From contig JAUVCH010000039.1 in NCBI GenBank assembly GCA_030595795.1, positions 1-34,568 of the forward strand: a DNA stretch of 34,568 bases, read 5' to 3'. The notes under the pieces are model-generated. The model was not told the origin of the DNA, ran no database searches, and was given only the letters and a program-made list of their open reading frames with translations. Origin of the DNA: Gammaproteobacteria bacterium. GTDB taxonomy: Bacteria; Pseudomonadota; Gammaproteobacteria; GCA-001735895. This document shows positions 1-7,470 of this stretch, one piece after another (the stretch's first letter is position 1; every line of letters starts with the position of its first letter). Both the position numbers and the translations under genes were made by a program.

Positions 1-60
1 ACTACTGGCGGTGAGGGGGCTGGCTAGAGGATTATCAAAGCTCAAAAAGCTGGTAGGGTC

Positions 61-243
61 ATGGAAAATTTATATGATGAACGTAATAAAATGGAGCACT
101 TGACTAAAACTGATCCCAAAGATCCAAATAAGCAGATTTTGTTTCCTCCAAAATTTAGTAAAGTTAAGAAAAATATTCAGAAACGATTTCCGGAAGCATT
201 AGGAAGTTTCAATGAGGCTTTTAAAGAATATTATAAGGGTTAG
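61..243 (+). CDS. Small hypothetical protein (60 aa)
   Basis: I do not recognise this protein. It is short, lysine-rich and hydrophilic, with no membrane segment or signal peptide. Its C-terminal half looks helical and amphipathic. A purine-rich GGTAGGG lies just before the ATG and could serve as a ribosome binding site. The first 27 bases of the window read in frame as a short Gly/Glu-rich tail ending in TAG, possibly the end of a preceding gene. That would make this a small downstream partner gene, but this is inference. It is followed by an AT-rich gap of about 200 bases and then the serine recombinase. Confidence 0.4.
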   Translation: MENLYDERNKMEHLTKTDPKDPNKQILFPPKFSKVKKNIQKRFPEALGSFNEAFKEYYKG

Positions 244-371
244 TGCTCTGGTTGACGTGGTCCGTCTTGTAACTGTTCATAATAGCAATAAATGTAGAAA
301 TGGTTAGTTATAAGTGTACTAAATATGTCAGCTGTTAATTTATATCCGTTCGTTATTATTATATAGTATAC

Positions 372-449
372 TTTATGAGACATTGATATTGACCGTCTCT
401 TTAAATGTCTTATAATTGTAGTCTCGTATAGTATTAGAGGTTATAAGAC
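372..449. promoter_or_regulatory. Clustered inverted repeats upstream of the recombinase; candidate res/operator
   Basis: Several inverted repeats are packed just before the recombinase ATG. GTCTTATAA at 407-415 pairs with TTATAAGAC at 441-449. AGACAT at 378-383 pairs with ATGTCT at 405-410. GAGAC at 377-381 pairs with GTCTC at 395-399. Resolvases of this family commonly bind paired half-sites (res) upstream of their own gene, both to recombine and to autoregulate, so this is a plausible res region. That role is inferred from position and symmetry. Confidence 0.4.
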
Positions 450-452
450 GCC

Positions 453-1019
453 ATGCCAAATGTAGGATACGCAAGAGTTTCAACCATAGGTCAAAGTCTA
501 GAAGTTCAATTATCCAAGCTAAGGGATTTTGGATGCGATGAAATCTTTAAAGATAAGCATTCCGGCACTACTGCAGATAGGCCGAAACTCAAACAATGCC
601 GCAAATATGTGAGAAAGGGTGATAGCCTGGTAATAACCAAGCTGGATCGCCTGGCTCGGTCTACCTATCACCTCACACAGATAGCTGAAGAGTTAAAGCA
701 GAAGGGCGTTGAACTGATCGTCTTGGATCAGAATATCGATACCTCTAACCCTACTGGTAAGCTTTTATTCAACATGTTAGCCTCCATAGCGGAATTTGAA
801 ACTGAAATCCGCAAAGAGCGGCAGATGGAAGGGATTGCTAAGGCCAAAGAGAAAGGGGTTCGATTTGGACGAAAGTCTAAATTGCAGGACGAGGATATCG
901 AGCAATTGCGGCAGGAGCGTGAAAATGGTGTGAAAATTTCAGACCTTATGTCTAGGTATTCCATCTCCAAGGCAAGTGTCTACCGCCTGTTATCCCAATC
1001 TGATAATCAAATTGACTAA
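453..1019 (+). CDS. Serine recombinase (resolvase/invertase family)
   Basis: This is a site-specific serine recombinase that cuts and rejoins DNA through a covalent phosphoserine. The N-terminal catalytic domain (about residues 1-140) begins GYARVST with the nucleophile Ser10, followed by the conserved TKLDRLARS motif and the long helix that leads into the DNA-binding part. A C-terminal helix-turn-helix (about 145-185, ending SISKASVYRLLS) reads the target site. At 188 aa it is full length for the small resolvase/invertase group (Tn3 resolvase, Gin, Hin). The ATG start is well placed and nothing suggests truncation. The inverted repeats directly upstream may be its binding site. No transposase of Tn3 type is visible beside it, so whether it belongs to a transposon, an island or an inversion system is open. 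Confidence 0.93.
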   Translation: MPNVGYARVSTIGQSLEVQLSKLRDFGCDEIFKDKHSGTTADRPKLKQCRKYVRKGDSLVITKLDRLARSTYHLTQIAEELKQKGVELIVLDQNIDTSNPTGKLLFNMLASIAEFETEIRKERQMEGIAKAKEKGVRFGRKSKLQDEDIEQLRQERENGVKISDLMSRYSISKASVYRLLSQSDNQID

Positions 1020-1136
1020 AGCAGACGTTAGGTGTTTTGGCCCCATCACTAAATGAAGTCGATCGAACATAATCTCTGACCATCTCCTTCAGGGTCGATT
1101 AGGTTGGAAACACTTTCTTAGTTACTGGGTCAAAAA

Positions 1137-1179
1137 TTTAAAAATCCCAGGGAAGAAACCGCGCTTCCCAGTGGATTTT
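1137..1179 (-). terminator. Hairpin terminator downstream of the Xre gene
   Basis: AAAATCC (1141-1147) and GGGAAG (1150-1155) pair with CTTCCC (1164-1169) and GGATTTT (1173-1179) around an 8-base loop, with a small internal bulge. Read on the minus strand, the stem is followed by a T-rich run, as expected for an intrinsic terminator of the Xre gene ending at 1289. The rest of the gap 1020-1288 shows nothing else I can name. Confidence 0.5.
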
Positions 1180-1288
1180 GAAATATTAGAACATTCATTG
1201 GTCGTTTTATACCATGACCCTGGCTTACATGAGCAGCTAAATCTTTAAAATGGCAGGGCCGATCAGATTGAGTTTGAGTGATGGTAAG

Positions 1289-1519
1289 TTATTCTAAATA
1301 CTTGAGTCCAACCTTTGGATTTACTCCCAGAGCCCTGCAGTAAATTACATATTCATAAATATCCAGACGCCTTTCGGCTGCTTCAATTTTCCCCACAAAG
1401 GAATGTGGTTGATCAATCTTTGCTGCCAGATCACGCATAGATAAGTCCTTCTGTTGCCTGATTTCTTTCAACCAGGAGATTAGTGACAAATATTTATCTG
1501 ATGTGATGGCCTTATGCAT
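1289..1519 (-). CDS. Xre-family helix-turn-helix regulator (76 aa)
   Basis: This is a small Cro/CI-type DNA-binding protein. The helix-turn-helix lies at about residues 26-62: the stretch LSMRDLAAKID is the first two helices, and HSFVGKIEAAERRLD is the recognition helix and what follows. It consists of little more than the DNA-binding domain, so it probably acts as a dimer that represses its own promoter. It diverges from the membrane protein gene at 1607, and the gap holds a direct repeat (1530-1571) that looks like its operator. Small single-domain Xre proteins beside an unknown gene are common in defence or toxin modules and in mobile islands; no toxin is recognisable here. Confidence 0.85.
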   Translation of the reverse strand: MHKAITSDKYLSLISWLKEIRQQKDLSMRDLAAKIDQPHSFVGKIEAAERRLDIYEYVIYCRALGVNPKVGLKYLE

Positions 1520-1529
1520 TTGTCCCTAT

Positions 1530-1571
1530 ATTAGGAACATGCTATGTTGTGCCCAAATTAGGTACACTGCT
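1530..1571. promoter_or_regulatory. Direct repeat between divergent genes; candidate Xre operator
   Basis: Two near-identical copies, ATTAGGAACATGCT (1530-1543) and ATTAGGTACACTGCT (1557-1571), sit 27 bases apart in the 87-base gap between the divergent Xre and membrane protein genes. Spacing of roughly 2.5 helical turns and the location fit a shared operator bound by the Xre protein. Binding is inferred. Confidence 0.45.
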
Positions 1572-1606
1572 CTCATATATGGAATCTAGAACGTCAGGAG
1601 GAGGTT

Positions 1607-2470
1607 GTGCGGATACAGGAGATCAGACAAAAACATATCATATTGAATTCTATCCTATGTGCATTCACTATCATTCTGGCAGTTGTGGTTTATAAGGTTT
1701 CTCATGGGGAATTTAGTGAATGGAAATACGAGGACACCTATCGAGATAAAGAAAAATACGATCAATGCGTCCACTCATATCTGAATGGAGAAGAAGATAT
1801 GATTCTTCTGAATGCCATTATTCCAGGTTTCGCTGACCGGACATGCCGACAATGGAAAAATAGAACAAGAATTGTTTCAATCAATTCTGTAATTCGAGGA
1901 CTAATTAATCATTTTGAAAGACATCCTGATTACTACTTTGCATTCGTGTTTGTAATTTATTTCTTACCCAACGCTATATTCATGTATTCGAATACCGCTA
2001 GTGAGGGGTGGAAAAGACTTTCACTATTAGCCTCTCTGCTATTCGCCATTACCGTGATTGGTACCCTGTCCATGAACCAACCCGATTCTTCGGGCTCAGT
2101 CCCGCCATTATCTATATTGATAGGATTTTGTATATTTCTAATTCTTGGATTGAATCTAATATTAGGGGTCAGGAATTTATATCTTTGGATCAGAGAAGGT
2201 TTTAATCGTGATAGATCTGATCCGCCGTCATTAACAAAAAACAACAATCAATCTGACGACATCGTTAGAGATAAAATAGTTAAACACAACCCATTCTCTC
2301 AAAGATACTTTTGGCTGCTATTACCACTCGGTATTCTTGCTTTCGTTGGTAATTATTTCGTTCAAGGAGATGAAGCGATCGTAACGCTAATTTCTACCGT
2401 AGTCGCAGGAATTGGTATTATATTATTTTTTGGTATAGTAAAGTTGATAAGGCGAGTGTTCGCGAAGTAA
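1607..2470 (+). CDS. Multi-pass membrane protein of unknown function (287 aa)
   Basis: I do not recognise the family. About six hydrophobic helices are visible: residues 10-31, about 104-124, 135-153, 164-190, 228-246 and 256-281. A polar, Cys- and Trp-containing loop of about 70 residues lies between the first two, probably outside the membrane. The GTG start at 1607 is supported by a strong AGGAGG just upstream; no ATG fits better. The gene diverges from the small Xre regulator and shares its operator-like repeats, so the pair may form one regulated unit. The sequence is AT-rich compared with the central part of the window, in keeping with acquired DNA. Confidence 0.7.
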   Translation: MRIQEIRQKHIILNSILCAFTIILAVVVYKVSHGEFSEWKYEDTYRDKEKYDQCVHSYLNGEEDMILLNAIIPGFADRTCRQWKNRTRIVSINSVIRGLINHFERHPDYYFAFVFVIYFLPNAIFMYSNTASEGWKRLSLLASLLFAITVIGTLSMNQPDSSGSVPPLSILIGFCIFLILGLNLILGVRNLYLWIREGFNRDRSDPPSLTKNNNQSDDIVRDKIVKHNPFSQRYFWLLLPLGILAFVGNYFVQGDEAIVTLISTVVAGIGIILFFGIVKLIRRVFAK

Positions 2471-2592
2471 TTACTACCCTGTCGTTAATTTATACCGTAT
2501 TGCAAACGACGTTAAAATAACTGCTAAAAAGGTGATAGGCCCTCTATGTCCAGGTACTACACCATCTATATATAGTAACTGGAGCCTTCATA

Positions 2593-3063
2593 ATGAAGAA
2601 AGAAACAAATACTGGTAATGACGCACCGTTCATGATTCCGATGCATATCAAGTTCGAGGAAAATTTAATCATTAGCGAAGTCACTGGAAAAATGCCAGAG
2701 ACCCATATGCCAGCAATCGATTGGATAATAAAAAAGAGGATACTAGGAGGTTATCTCAGAGAATACTATTCCATACATAATAACCTACCTGACGGATGCC
2801 ATGATATCGGGAAATTTAAAAATTATCACTCCTCTAAATTAGTTGTTGATTTCGATGCAATCAGGCAAAAAATTCATGATGATCTAAAACATAAAGACTG
2901 CTTGAATCTACGGGCCTGGAACGAGGGTGGAGTGATTTCTAATTTCCAAGTACAAAGGGAAATAATGGTAGGAATATCAGAGCAATTTGGGGGAAGAAAT
3001 CCGAACGAGTTGATTTTTAATATGAGGCAACGAATTGAGAATAGAGAGAGGTATTTTACCTGA
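2593..3063 (+). CDS. Hypothetical protein (156 aa)
   Basis: This soluble-looking protein has no signal peptide, membrane helix or family motif that I recognise. It starts at an ATG with GGAG about ten bases upstream. The N-terminal third is beta-like with alternating hydrophobic residues (residues 15-35). The middle holds an Ile/Lys-rich helical stretch, and the C-terminus is an Arg/Glu-rich helix ending in NRERYFT. Codon composition is AT-rich like its neighbours. It is 122 bases downstream of the membrane protein and might be cotranscribed with it. The next 235 bases (3064-3298) contain nothing I can support. Confidence 0.55.
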   Translation: MKKETNTGNDAPFMIPMHIKFEENLIISEVTGKMPETHMPAIDWIIKKRILGGYLREYYSIHNNLPDGCHDIGKFKNYHSSKLVVDFDAIRQKIHDDLKHKDCLNLRAWNEGGVISNFQVQREIMVGISEQFGGRNPNELIFNMRQRIENRERYFT

Positions 3064-3298
3064 CATTTACAGCATCAAGTCGAGTAGCTGTCAAACTGGA
3101 GCTGGACGTAATAGCTGGAATCTGATCTTGCAGATAGTGTCAGATTTGATCGGAGCTGATCGGTTGCTTTCGCATAAAGCAGTCATTCAAAAACCATCGT
3201 TCATCGGCAGGACTCGACCCTTTGCTGCCGTTAACGCCCGCCTTCAGCGGGACAGGCGCGTCAGCGACTGTATTCGTTGGAAGGCATTGTTAATGCTG

Positions 3299-3766
3299 TT
3301 AGTCATTAAATTGTGCCAGTAGTTCATGTGCTTGAGAGTCGTCAATTAACTTTATCCCCTTACCGCGGTTAAACCCCTTAAAGAAATAGTTCGGATCGTA
3401 GCCAAGAATTGAGACAACTATTTCTCTTGGAACAAAACCTACTGAAGCTTCAGCATTAGTAGGGATACCAATACTCCAATACGCCTTTCCAGTACCATAA
3501 GTTTCAGACTGCCCCTCATATAAAGACCTTCGATAAGGCTTACCCGTAACTTGACCAACATGAACCAAACCCATTTTCCCTACTGGGGTTTTATAAATTT
3601 GTTGGTTAATTTCAAGCTTGCCAGAACCCTTTAATTCATAGAAAAATACTTGATCACCTATCAGAATTTCATCAGCAATACTTTCATATTTATCTTGTAG
3701 ATATATATCGCAAGCCAAATCCAAGTCGTAAGGATGTGGGCCATGAGTCGTAAACCAATTTGCCAT
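3299..3766 (-). CDS. Hypothetical protein, possible PUA/EVE-like fold (155 aa)
   Basis: A good ribosome binding site (AGGAG, five bases before ATG) supports this as a real gene. The middle reads like a small beta-barrel: a short stretch VFFYELKGSGKL, then GLVHVGQVTGKPYRR, and later WSIGIP and GFVPREIV. This is loosely like EVE or other PUA-like domains, which bind modified bases and are common in anti-phage restriction systems. The resemblance is my impression from the pattern of strands and aromatic residues, not a firm family match. The C-terminus (YFFKGFNRGKG, then a short helix) seems complete. It is transcribed opposite to the flanking genes, with an AT-rich gap on its upstream side. Confidence 0.55.
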   Translation of the reverse strand: MANWFTTHGPHPYDLDLACDIYLQDKYESIADEILIGDQVFFYELKGSGKLEINQQIYKTPVGKMGLVHVGQVTGKPYRRSLYEGQSETYGTGKAYWSIGIPTNAEASVGFVPREIVVSILGYDPNYFFKGFNRGKGIKLIDDSQAHELLAQFND

Positions 3767-4154
3767 CGTTTCTCCTAGTTTTATTTGGTGCTAAAGTGAA
3801 TTATACAGACTCTCGGTTAACTGGGTTAGGCGGAGTCTGTATAACCCAGTATACGTGAATAGTTAAATGACTCCTATGTGCCGTTCAGACCCATTCAATT
3901 TCATCGGATGAACGTCGGCTAACCGGAAGCAGCCGCTCGGAGTTCATAGGTCATAGGCTGGAGACGACCCGCCGCAGCCATTTGAGAGGCCTGATATACT
4001 TCAGCCATGTAGTCTCTGATCGGTCAAAAGAGGACTGTGATAGGGATGTTGCGGGCTGACCTATTTGTGGTTTCCTTTCTAGTTCAGGCACCCTGTTCGC
4101 GCGGTTGTTTTTAATAGCATTGGATTCAGTCGAGAAGATTCGGAGGTGGCAACG
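3767..4154. other. 388-base gap before the orphan permease
   Basis: Apart from the hairpins at 3801-3850 I see no gene here. The segment GACTCCTATGTGCCG (3869-3883) recurs with one mismatch at 5236-5250, so the two copies flank the permease gene in the same orientation. The stretch 3905-3965 is GC-richer than its surroundings and looks like degenerate dispersed repeat sequence. Confidence 0.4.
3801..3850. repeat. Two mutually exclusive hairpins
   Basis: A perfect 12-base inverted repeat, TTATACAGACTC (3801-3812) with GAGTCTGTATAA (3833-3844), encloses a second arm ACTGGGTT (3820-3827). That arm instead pairs with AACCCAGT at 3843-3850. The two stems share bases 3843-3844, so they compete. 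This could be a switch-like structure or a remnant of an element end; no function is shown. Confidence 0.4.
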
Positions 4155-5126
4155 ATGTTGCAGTTTTTCCGTTTTGTGTGCATGAGATGTATCATGGCAA
4201 TCGTCACGCTGCTCATCGTGACCTTGACCATCTTCACTTTGATGGAGCTTAGTCCGGTGCAATACGGTGAGCGCTGCCTGACGTTTTTCAACTTTTATAA
4301 TCTCCCTAATCCTTATGAAGAACCCGTCTTCATTCGCTGGATGTACTGGGTAAAGGACGTATTTGTGCATGGCGATTTTGGCTATTCTTGCATCTTGCGG
4401 ACACGGATTAATTTATTGCTAGGAACAAAATTCTGGATTTCGCTCGGGCTCTGCCTGTCGTCGTTGCTGTTGGCATACCTCATAGCCATACCCGTAGGTA
4501 TCTACTCAGCCACTGCTAACTGGCGCGCCCTGAATGTTTTCCTTAGGTTTTTTTCCTATCTCGGAATAGCGATACCGAACTTCCTGTTTGCGCTAATTAT
4601 CATACTGGTATGGTCAAATCTATTTGGGGAAACGATCACGGGGCTGTTCAGCCGGGAGTATCATGACGCCGTCTGGTCTTATGACAAGTTCGTTGACTTT
4701 CTGGCACATGCCTGGATATCGATAATCGTTCTTGGGTGGTCGGCGACCGCAATCGCGTTGCAGACCGTGCGTGCCCTGATATCGGATGAATACGGTAAGC
4801 CATATGTCACCGCCGCACGGGCGAGAGGACTGTATGGACAGCAGTTAATCTGGCGTTACCCTGCGCGTCATGCCTTCGGCCCAATCATTAATTCCTTGGG
4901 TTTCGACCTCAATCGCGTTTTCAACGAATTGCCAATAGTTGCCTGGATTTTGACGTTAACCGAAGCTGGTGCACTGTTGTTGGATTCACTTGTGGGATCG
5001 AACGATCAAGCACTTGCCTCAGCGATCCTGTTTTCGTTAGCCTCGTCGATTATTGTCCTGAACTTTCTAACCGATATTATATTGGCGATTTCCGATCCGC
5101 GGTTTCGTCGCGGTCTTATGGGATAA
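4155..5126 (+). CDS. ABC transporter permease, DppB/OppB type (orphan)
   Basis: This is one of the two inner-membrane subunits of a peptide- or nickel-type ABC importer. It has about six membrane helices, beginning with one at residues 8-32. Toward the C-terminus comes the EAA loop that docks the ATPase, seen here as YVTAARARGL followed by the RYPARHAF stretch. It ends, as the family does, in a DPRFRRG-type tail. I start it at the ATG at 4155 because GGAGG lies eight bases upstream; an in-frame GTG at 4146 overlaps that site. A working importer also needs a DppC-type permease, two ATPases and a binding protein, and none is nearby. The loop after the first helix is longer and more Cys-rich than usual. 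It is either a stranded remnant or it works with subunits elsewhere. Confidence 0.85.
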   Translation: MLQFFRFVCMRCIMAIVTLLIVTLTIFTLMELSPVQYGERCLTFFNFYNLPNPYEEPVFIRWMYWVKDVFVHGDFGYSCILRTRINLLLGTKFWISLGLCLSSLLLAYLIAIPVGIYSATANWRALNVFLRFFSYLGIAIPNFLFALIIILVWSNLFGETITGLFSREYHDAVWSYDKFVDFLAHAWISIIVLGWSATAIALQTVRALISDEYGKPYVTAARARGLYGQQLIWRYPARHAFGPIINSLGFDLNRVFNELPIVAWILTLTEAGALLLDSLVGSNDQALASAILFSLASSIIVLNFLTDIILAISDPRFRRGLMG

Positions 5127-5333
5127 GTCTTGACTCGAGCGAACGACCCCTTTATCAACTAATCTGTCATAGTTGTAAGGATTACAAATAACTCACCAAA
5201 GCATCTTTCCGCAGGTATATGAAATCTGTAGCAGCGACTGCTATGTGCCGAATGTTGCCTGTCTGACCAACTATCTGAACGGCTGCTGTTGGCCGAACTG
5301 GGAAGTTCCTGGAACTGAGTTGAATGACGGCTC

Positions 5334-5594
5334 TCAAACGTTACGTAAAACTTTAGCCACCGGCTTAGAATCCACCATCATAAACGACCGACTCTTTCTA
5401 CCTACTTGGATTTCAATGAGCGGATAAGGTACAGTAAATTCCACTTCTTTTTCACTAGCCGTGCAAGCATGTAACCAGGTATGCCGACAATCCGAAGTGA
5501 ACGGCGTTGCTATTTTCAACCGATAAACGCCTTTACCACAATCACAGGCGTATTCAATTAGTCGAGCGTTAACGGGCTTTGATGTTCTGGGCAT
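5334..5594 (-). CDS. Possible small Cys-containing protein (86 aa)
   Basis: This is an uncertain gene. The reading frame has a C-x-C pair near residue 18 and further Cys and His residues at about 35-45 (DCRHTWLHAC), which could form a zinc-binding ribbon. No ribosome binding site is evident before the ATG. A perfect hairpin, GGCTCAA (5617-5623) with TTGAGCC (5627-5633), sits directly upstream. I recognise no family. The flanking DNA (5127-5333 and 5595-5740) has no other gene I can support. Confidence 0.3.
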   Translation of the reverse strand: MPRTSKPVNARLIEYACDCGKGVYRLKIATPFTSDCRHTWLHACTASEKEVEFTVPYPLIEIQVGRKSRSFMMVDSKPVAKVLRNV

Positions 5595-5616
5595 GGTAGT
5601 AGTTTAGCGGTGGGTT

Positions 5617-5633
5617 GGCTCAAGGGTTGAGCC
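5617..5633. repeat. Perfect 7-bp hairpin with GGG loop
   Basis: GGCTCAA and TTGAGCC pair around a three-base loop just upstream of the small minus-strand reading frame at 5594. It has no T-run on either side, so it is not an intrinsic terminator. It may be a regulatory stem or an old element end. Confidence 0.45.
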
Positions 5634-5749
5634 GCTTTGTAATCCTTGTCTTACAAAATAATCATCCTTGCGCTATTTTCAAAGCTATTTGGATTTGGCA
5701 TAGTTACCTTATTTGCTAAGGACTGGCGAGTTAGTTAAGTAATATCCAC

Positions 5750-5781
5750 CCCCTGTTTAGTTCTGCTAGGCAGGGGTTTTT
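5750..5781 (+). terminator. Rho-independent terminator
   Basis: CCCCTG (5750-5755) pairs with CAGGGG (5771-5776). An inner TAG/CTA pair extends the stem, and five T residues follow (5777-5781). The structure is canonical for plus-strand transcription. No clear gene ends just upstream; the nearest is the permease some 620 bases away. It may therefore have been left behind when its own gene was lost. Confidence 0.75.
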
Positions 5782-6001
5782 ATTGAGCGATTCTAAGCCC
5801 TTTTACGCCGCTGAATACCAACCGGTTAAACTGCGTCCAATATTGATCCATTCAAATTCCGATGCAATTCCCCAGTTTATTGGCCATTACAGCCCCTTGG
5901 TAGACTAAATTTGGTTTCTAAAATCAACGTCTAATGTTCTCGATTTGACAGGCGGTATAATGAGGAGCAAAATTTTTCCTTTGAGGAGAGGATTCCTTGT
6001 C

Positions 6002-6424
6002 ATGGAAAAAATACTCAGCCAAGAAGAAACCCAAAAATTTTCGGAATGCTTAATTCTCCTTCGAACCAAGCTACGCGGGTGGTCGGGCACTAAGAAAGAA
6101 CGAGCCGAATGGCTGGAACTCCCGGTTAAAACCGTAACTGAATTAATGAGGGGTAATGCTGATGGCTTCAGCCTAAACCAATTAGAAGCAATCGCCAGGA
6201 AGGCCGGGATAACGGCTAGAGTGCGAAGGCCACATAGTGAAGTAGATGACTTCCCTGGTATAAAACCCCATAAGACAGTAGACATAAATGGCATAGGGGA
6301 TTTATTTTCTGGCAGATATTATGTGGATGAAGTTTCACACACATTTAGTCAGGACGGGTATCGCAAACGATTTGATCTGGGTAGAAATGCTACTGGCCAA
6401 TCTGAGGACTCGGAAAATGACTAG
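6002..6424 (+). CDS. Chimeric ORF: helix-turn-helix protein fused to the tail of a phage/eCIS protein D
   Basis: The first about 80 residues look like a small Xre-type helix-turn-helix protein (WLELPVKTVTELMRG, then LNQLEAIARKAG). The last about 55 residues are of a different kind. KTVDINGIGDLFSGRYYV followed by DEVSHTF and GYRKRFDLGRNATG matches the C-terminus of phage late-control protein D and the related hub proteins of contractile injection systems, where the repeated form is FSGxYYVxxVxH and a final RRN. No baseplate gene lies nearby. The simplest reading is that a deletion joined the regulator in frame to the end of a lost phage or injection-system gene at about 6235-6260. The ATG at 6002 follows a GAGGAGAGG; in-frame upstream starts also exist (5945, 5960). 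The stop overlaps the next gene start by eight bases. Confidence 0.7.
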   Translation: MEKILSQEETQKFSECLILLRTKLRGWSGTKKERAEWLELPVKTVTELMRGNADGFSLNQLEAIARKAGITARVRRPHSEVDDFPGIKPHKTVDINGIGDLFSGRYYVDEVSHTFSQDGYRKRFDLGRNATGQSEDSEND

Positions 6425-6691
6425 ATACCTCGCAATTGCATTTCTAATACTTTCCAGCTTTGCCATTGCAGACCAAACGATCATTAATAACTTCGATGCC
6501 AGTAAGACGATATTCTGGCGTGACCTTTATCCTACTAGCGGCCATACCCTATTATTGTAATCAGGAGTTTGCTGGACATTCAGGACTTGATGTAGAGCAT
6601 GTGTACCCAGCCAGTTGGATGGGTGATCACCTGAATTGCGGCAATCGATCACAATGTAGACGACACGTAACCCATGGCACTCGGTTCAATC
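6417..6691 (+). pseudogene. Endonuclease I (EndA/Dns type), frameshifted and cut off by an IS
   Basis: Family members are secreted or periplasmic nucleases. A signal peptide (MTRYLAIAFLILSSFAIA) begins at the ATG at 6417. The mature part reads FWRDLYPTSGHTL and then stops at 6560 because of one extra base at about 6549-6553. In the next frame the homology resumes exactly: YCNQEF, then the catalytic block LDVEHVYPASWM and CGNRSQCR. The match continues to a final RFN, where the insertion sequence starts at 6692. The C-terminal half of the enzyme is absent on the other side of the IS. The gene is therefore doubly broken. It overlaps the end of the chimeric ORF. Confidence 0.85.
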
Positions 6692-6709
6692 GGCACTGTC
6701 AACTTAACT
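6692..6709 (+). repeat. Left terminal inverted repeat of the IS6 element
   Basis: GGCACTGTCAACTTAACT, the exact reverse complement of the 18 bases at 7471-7488. Confidence 0.95.
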
Positions 6710-6746
6710 ATTCAAGTTAATGACAAGCAACTTGAATATTTTAAAG

Positions 6747-7448
6747 CTAGGCCATTTCCAAATTTTGGACACACGTAATCTGGGACCACATATCAAACGC
6801 ACGCTCTCTAAAGAATCGATAATGTTTTGCCTTGAGGAGGTGACGCTGTAATCGAAAGTGATTGTTTATCACCGCATGACAGGCTAAAAACCGTTGCGCT
6901 TGGCCAGGCGATTTAAACTTTCTCATTTGTCTCTCTCGCTGCCTAGTAGGTTGGTGTGATATCTCAACGATGTTATTTTTGTATTGATCGATATCATGTG
7001 GAATTGATGATCCGATGACCTTAAGTGCAGCTGAGTAACTACGTAGCTTATCGGTCGTTATTCGGTTTGGCACCGGGTTAGACTTAAGAAGTTTGCGCAG
7101 GAACTTCAATGCTGATCTCTTGTTACGTTTAGCTTGAACCAAGATTTCTAGTGTATTGTTATCTTGATCAACCGCACGCCACAGGTAATGTTGAACACCA
7201 TTGATCCTGATAAATACCTCGTCCAAGAACCATTGATCGCCCAGCCGCCCTTGTGATTTCTTGAGCAATGCCGAGTAAGCTTGACCGAATCTTAAACACC
7301 ACCGGCGGATAGCTTCATAGGAAACAATGATACCTCTGGCTGCTAATAATTCTTCAATATCTCTAAAGCTGAGACAGAATCGATGGTACAGCCACACAAT
7401 ATGACTGATTATTTCACTGGGATAGCGAAATCGTTTATAGGTTTTCAT
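6747..7448 (-). CDS. IS6-family DDE transposase (233 aa)
   Basis: This enzyme catalyses replicative transposition of the element. It is full length for the family. The N-terminal helix-turn-helix includes SFRDIEELLAARGI and SYEAIRRWC. The catalytic residues are visible as Asp76 (FLDEVFI), Asp133 (TTDKLRSY) and Glu162 (VEISHQPTR), the last followed by the characteristic RERQMRKFKS. The reading frame is unbroken, so the element may still be active. It is read leftward, away from the right inverted repeat. Confidence 0.95.
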   Translation of the reverse strand: MKTYKRFRYPSEIISHIVWLYHRFCLSFRDIEELLAARGIIVSYEAIRRWCLRFGQAYSALLKKSQGRLGDQWFLDEVFIRINGVQHYLWRAVDQDNNTLEILVQAKRNKRSALKFLRKLLKSNPVPNRITTDKLRSYSAALKVIGSSIPHDIDQYKNNIVEISHQPTRQRERQMRKFKSPGQAQRFLACHAVINNHFRLQRHLLKAKHYRFFRERAFDMWSQITCVQNLEMA

Positions 7449-7470
7449 GAGGGAATTGTATAATTTGGCG

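Noticed and set aside
3035..3322. A 95-aa frame overlapping the end of the 156-aa gene
   Set aside because: It starts inside the better-supported gene, has no ribosome site and shows no protein-like pattern.
3820..3832. Integron attC site, because of GTTAGGC
   Set aside because: No matching RYYYAAC partner lies at a suitable distance on either strand, there is no integrase, and the genes are not arranged as cassettes.
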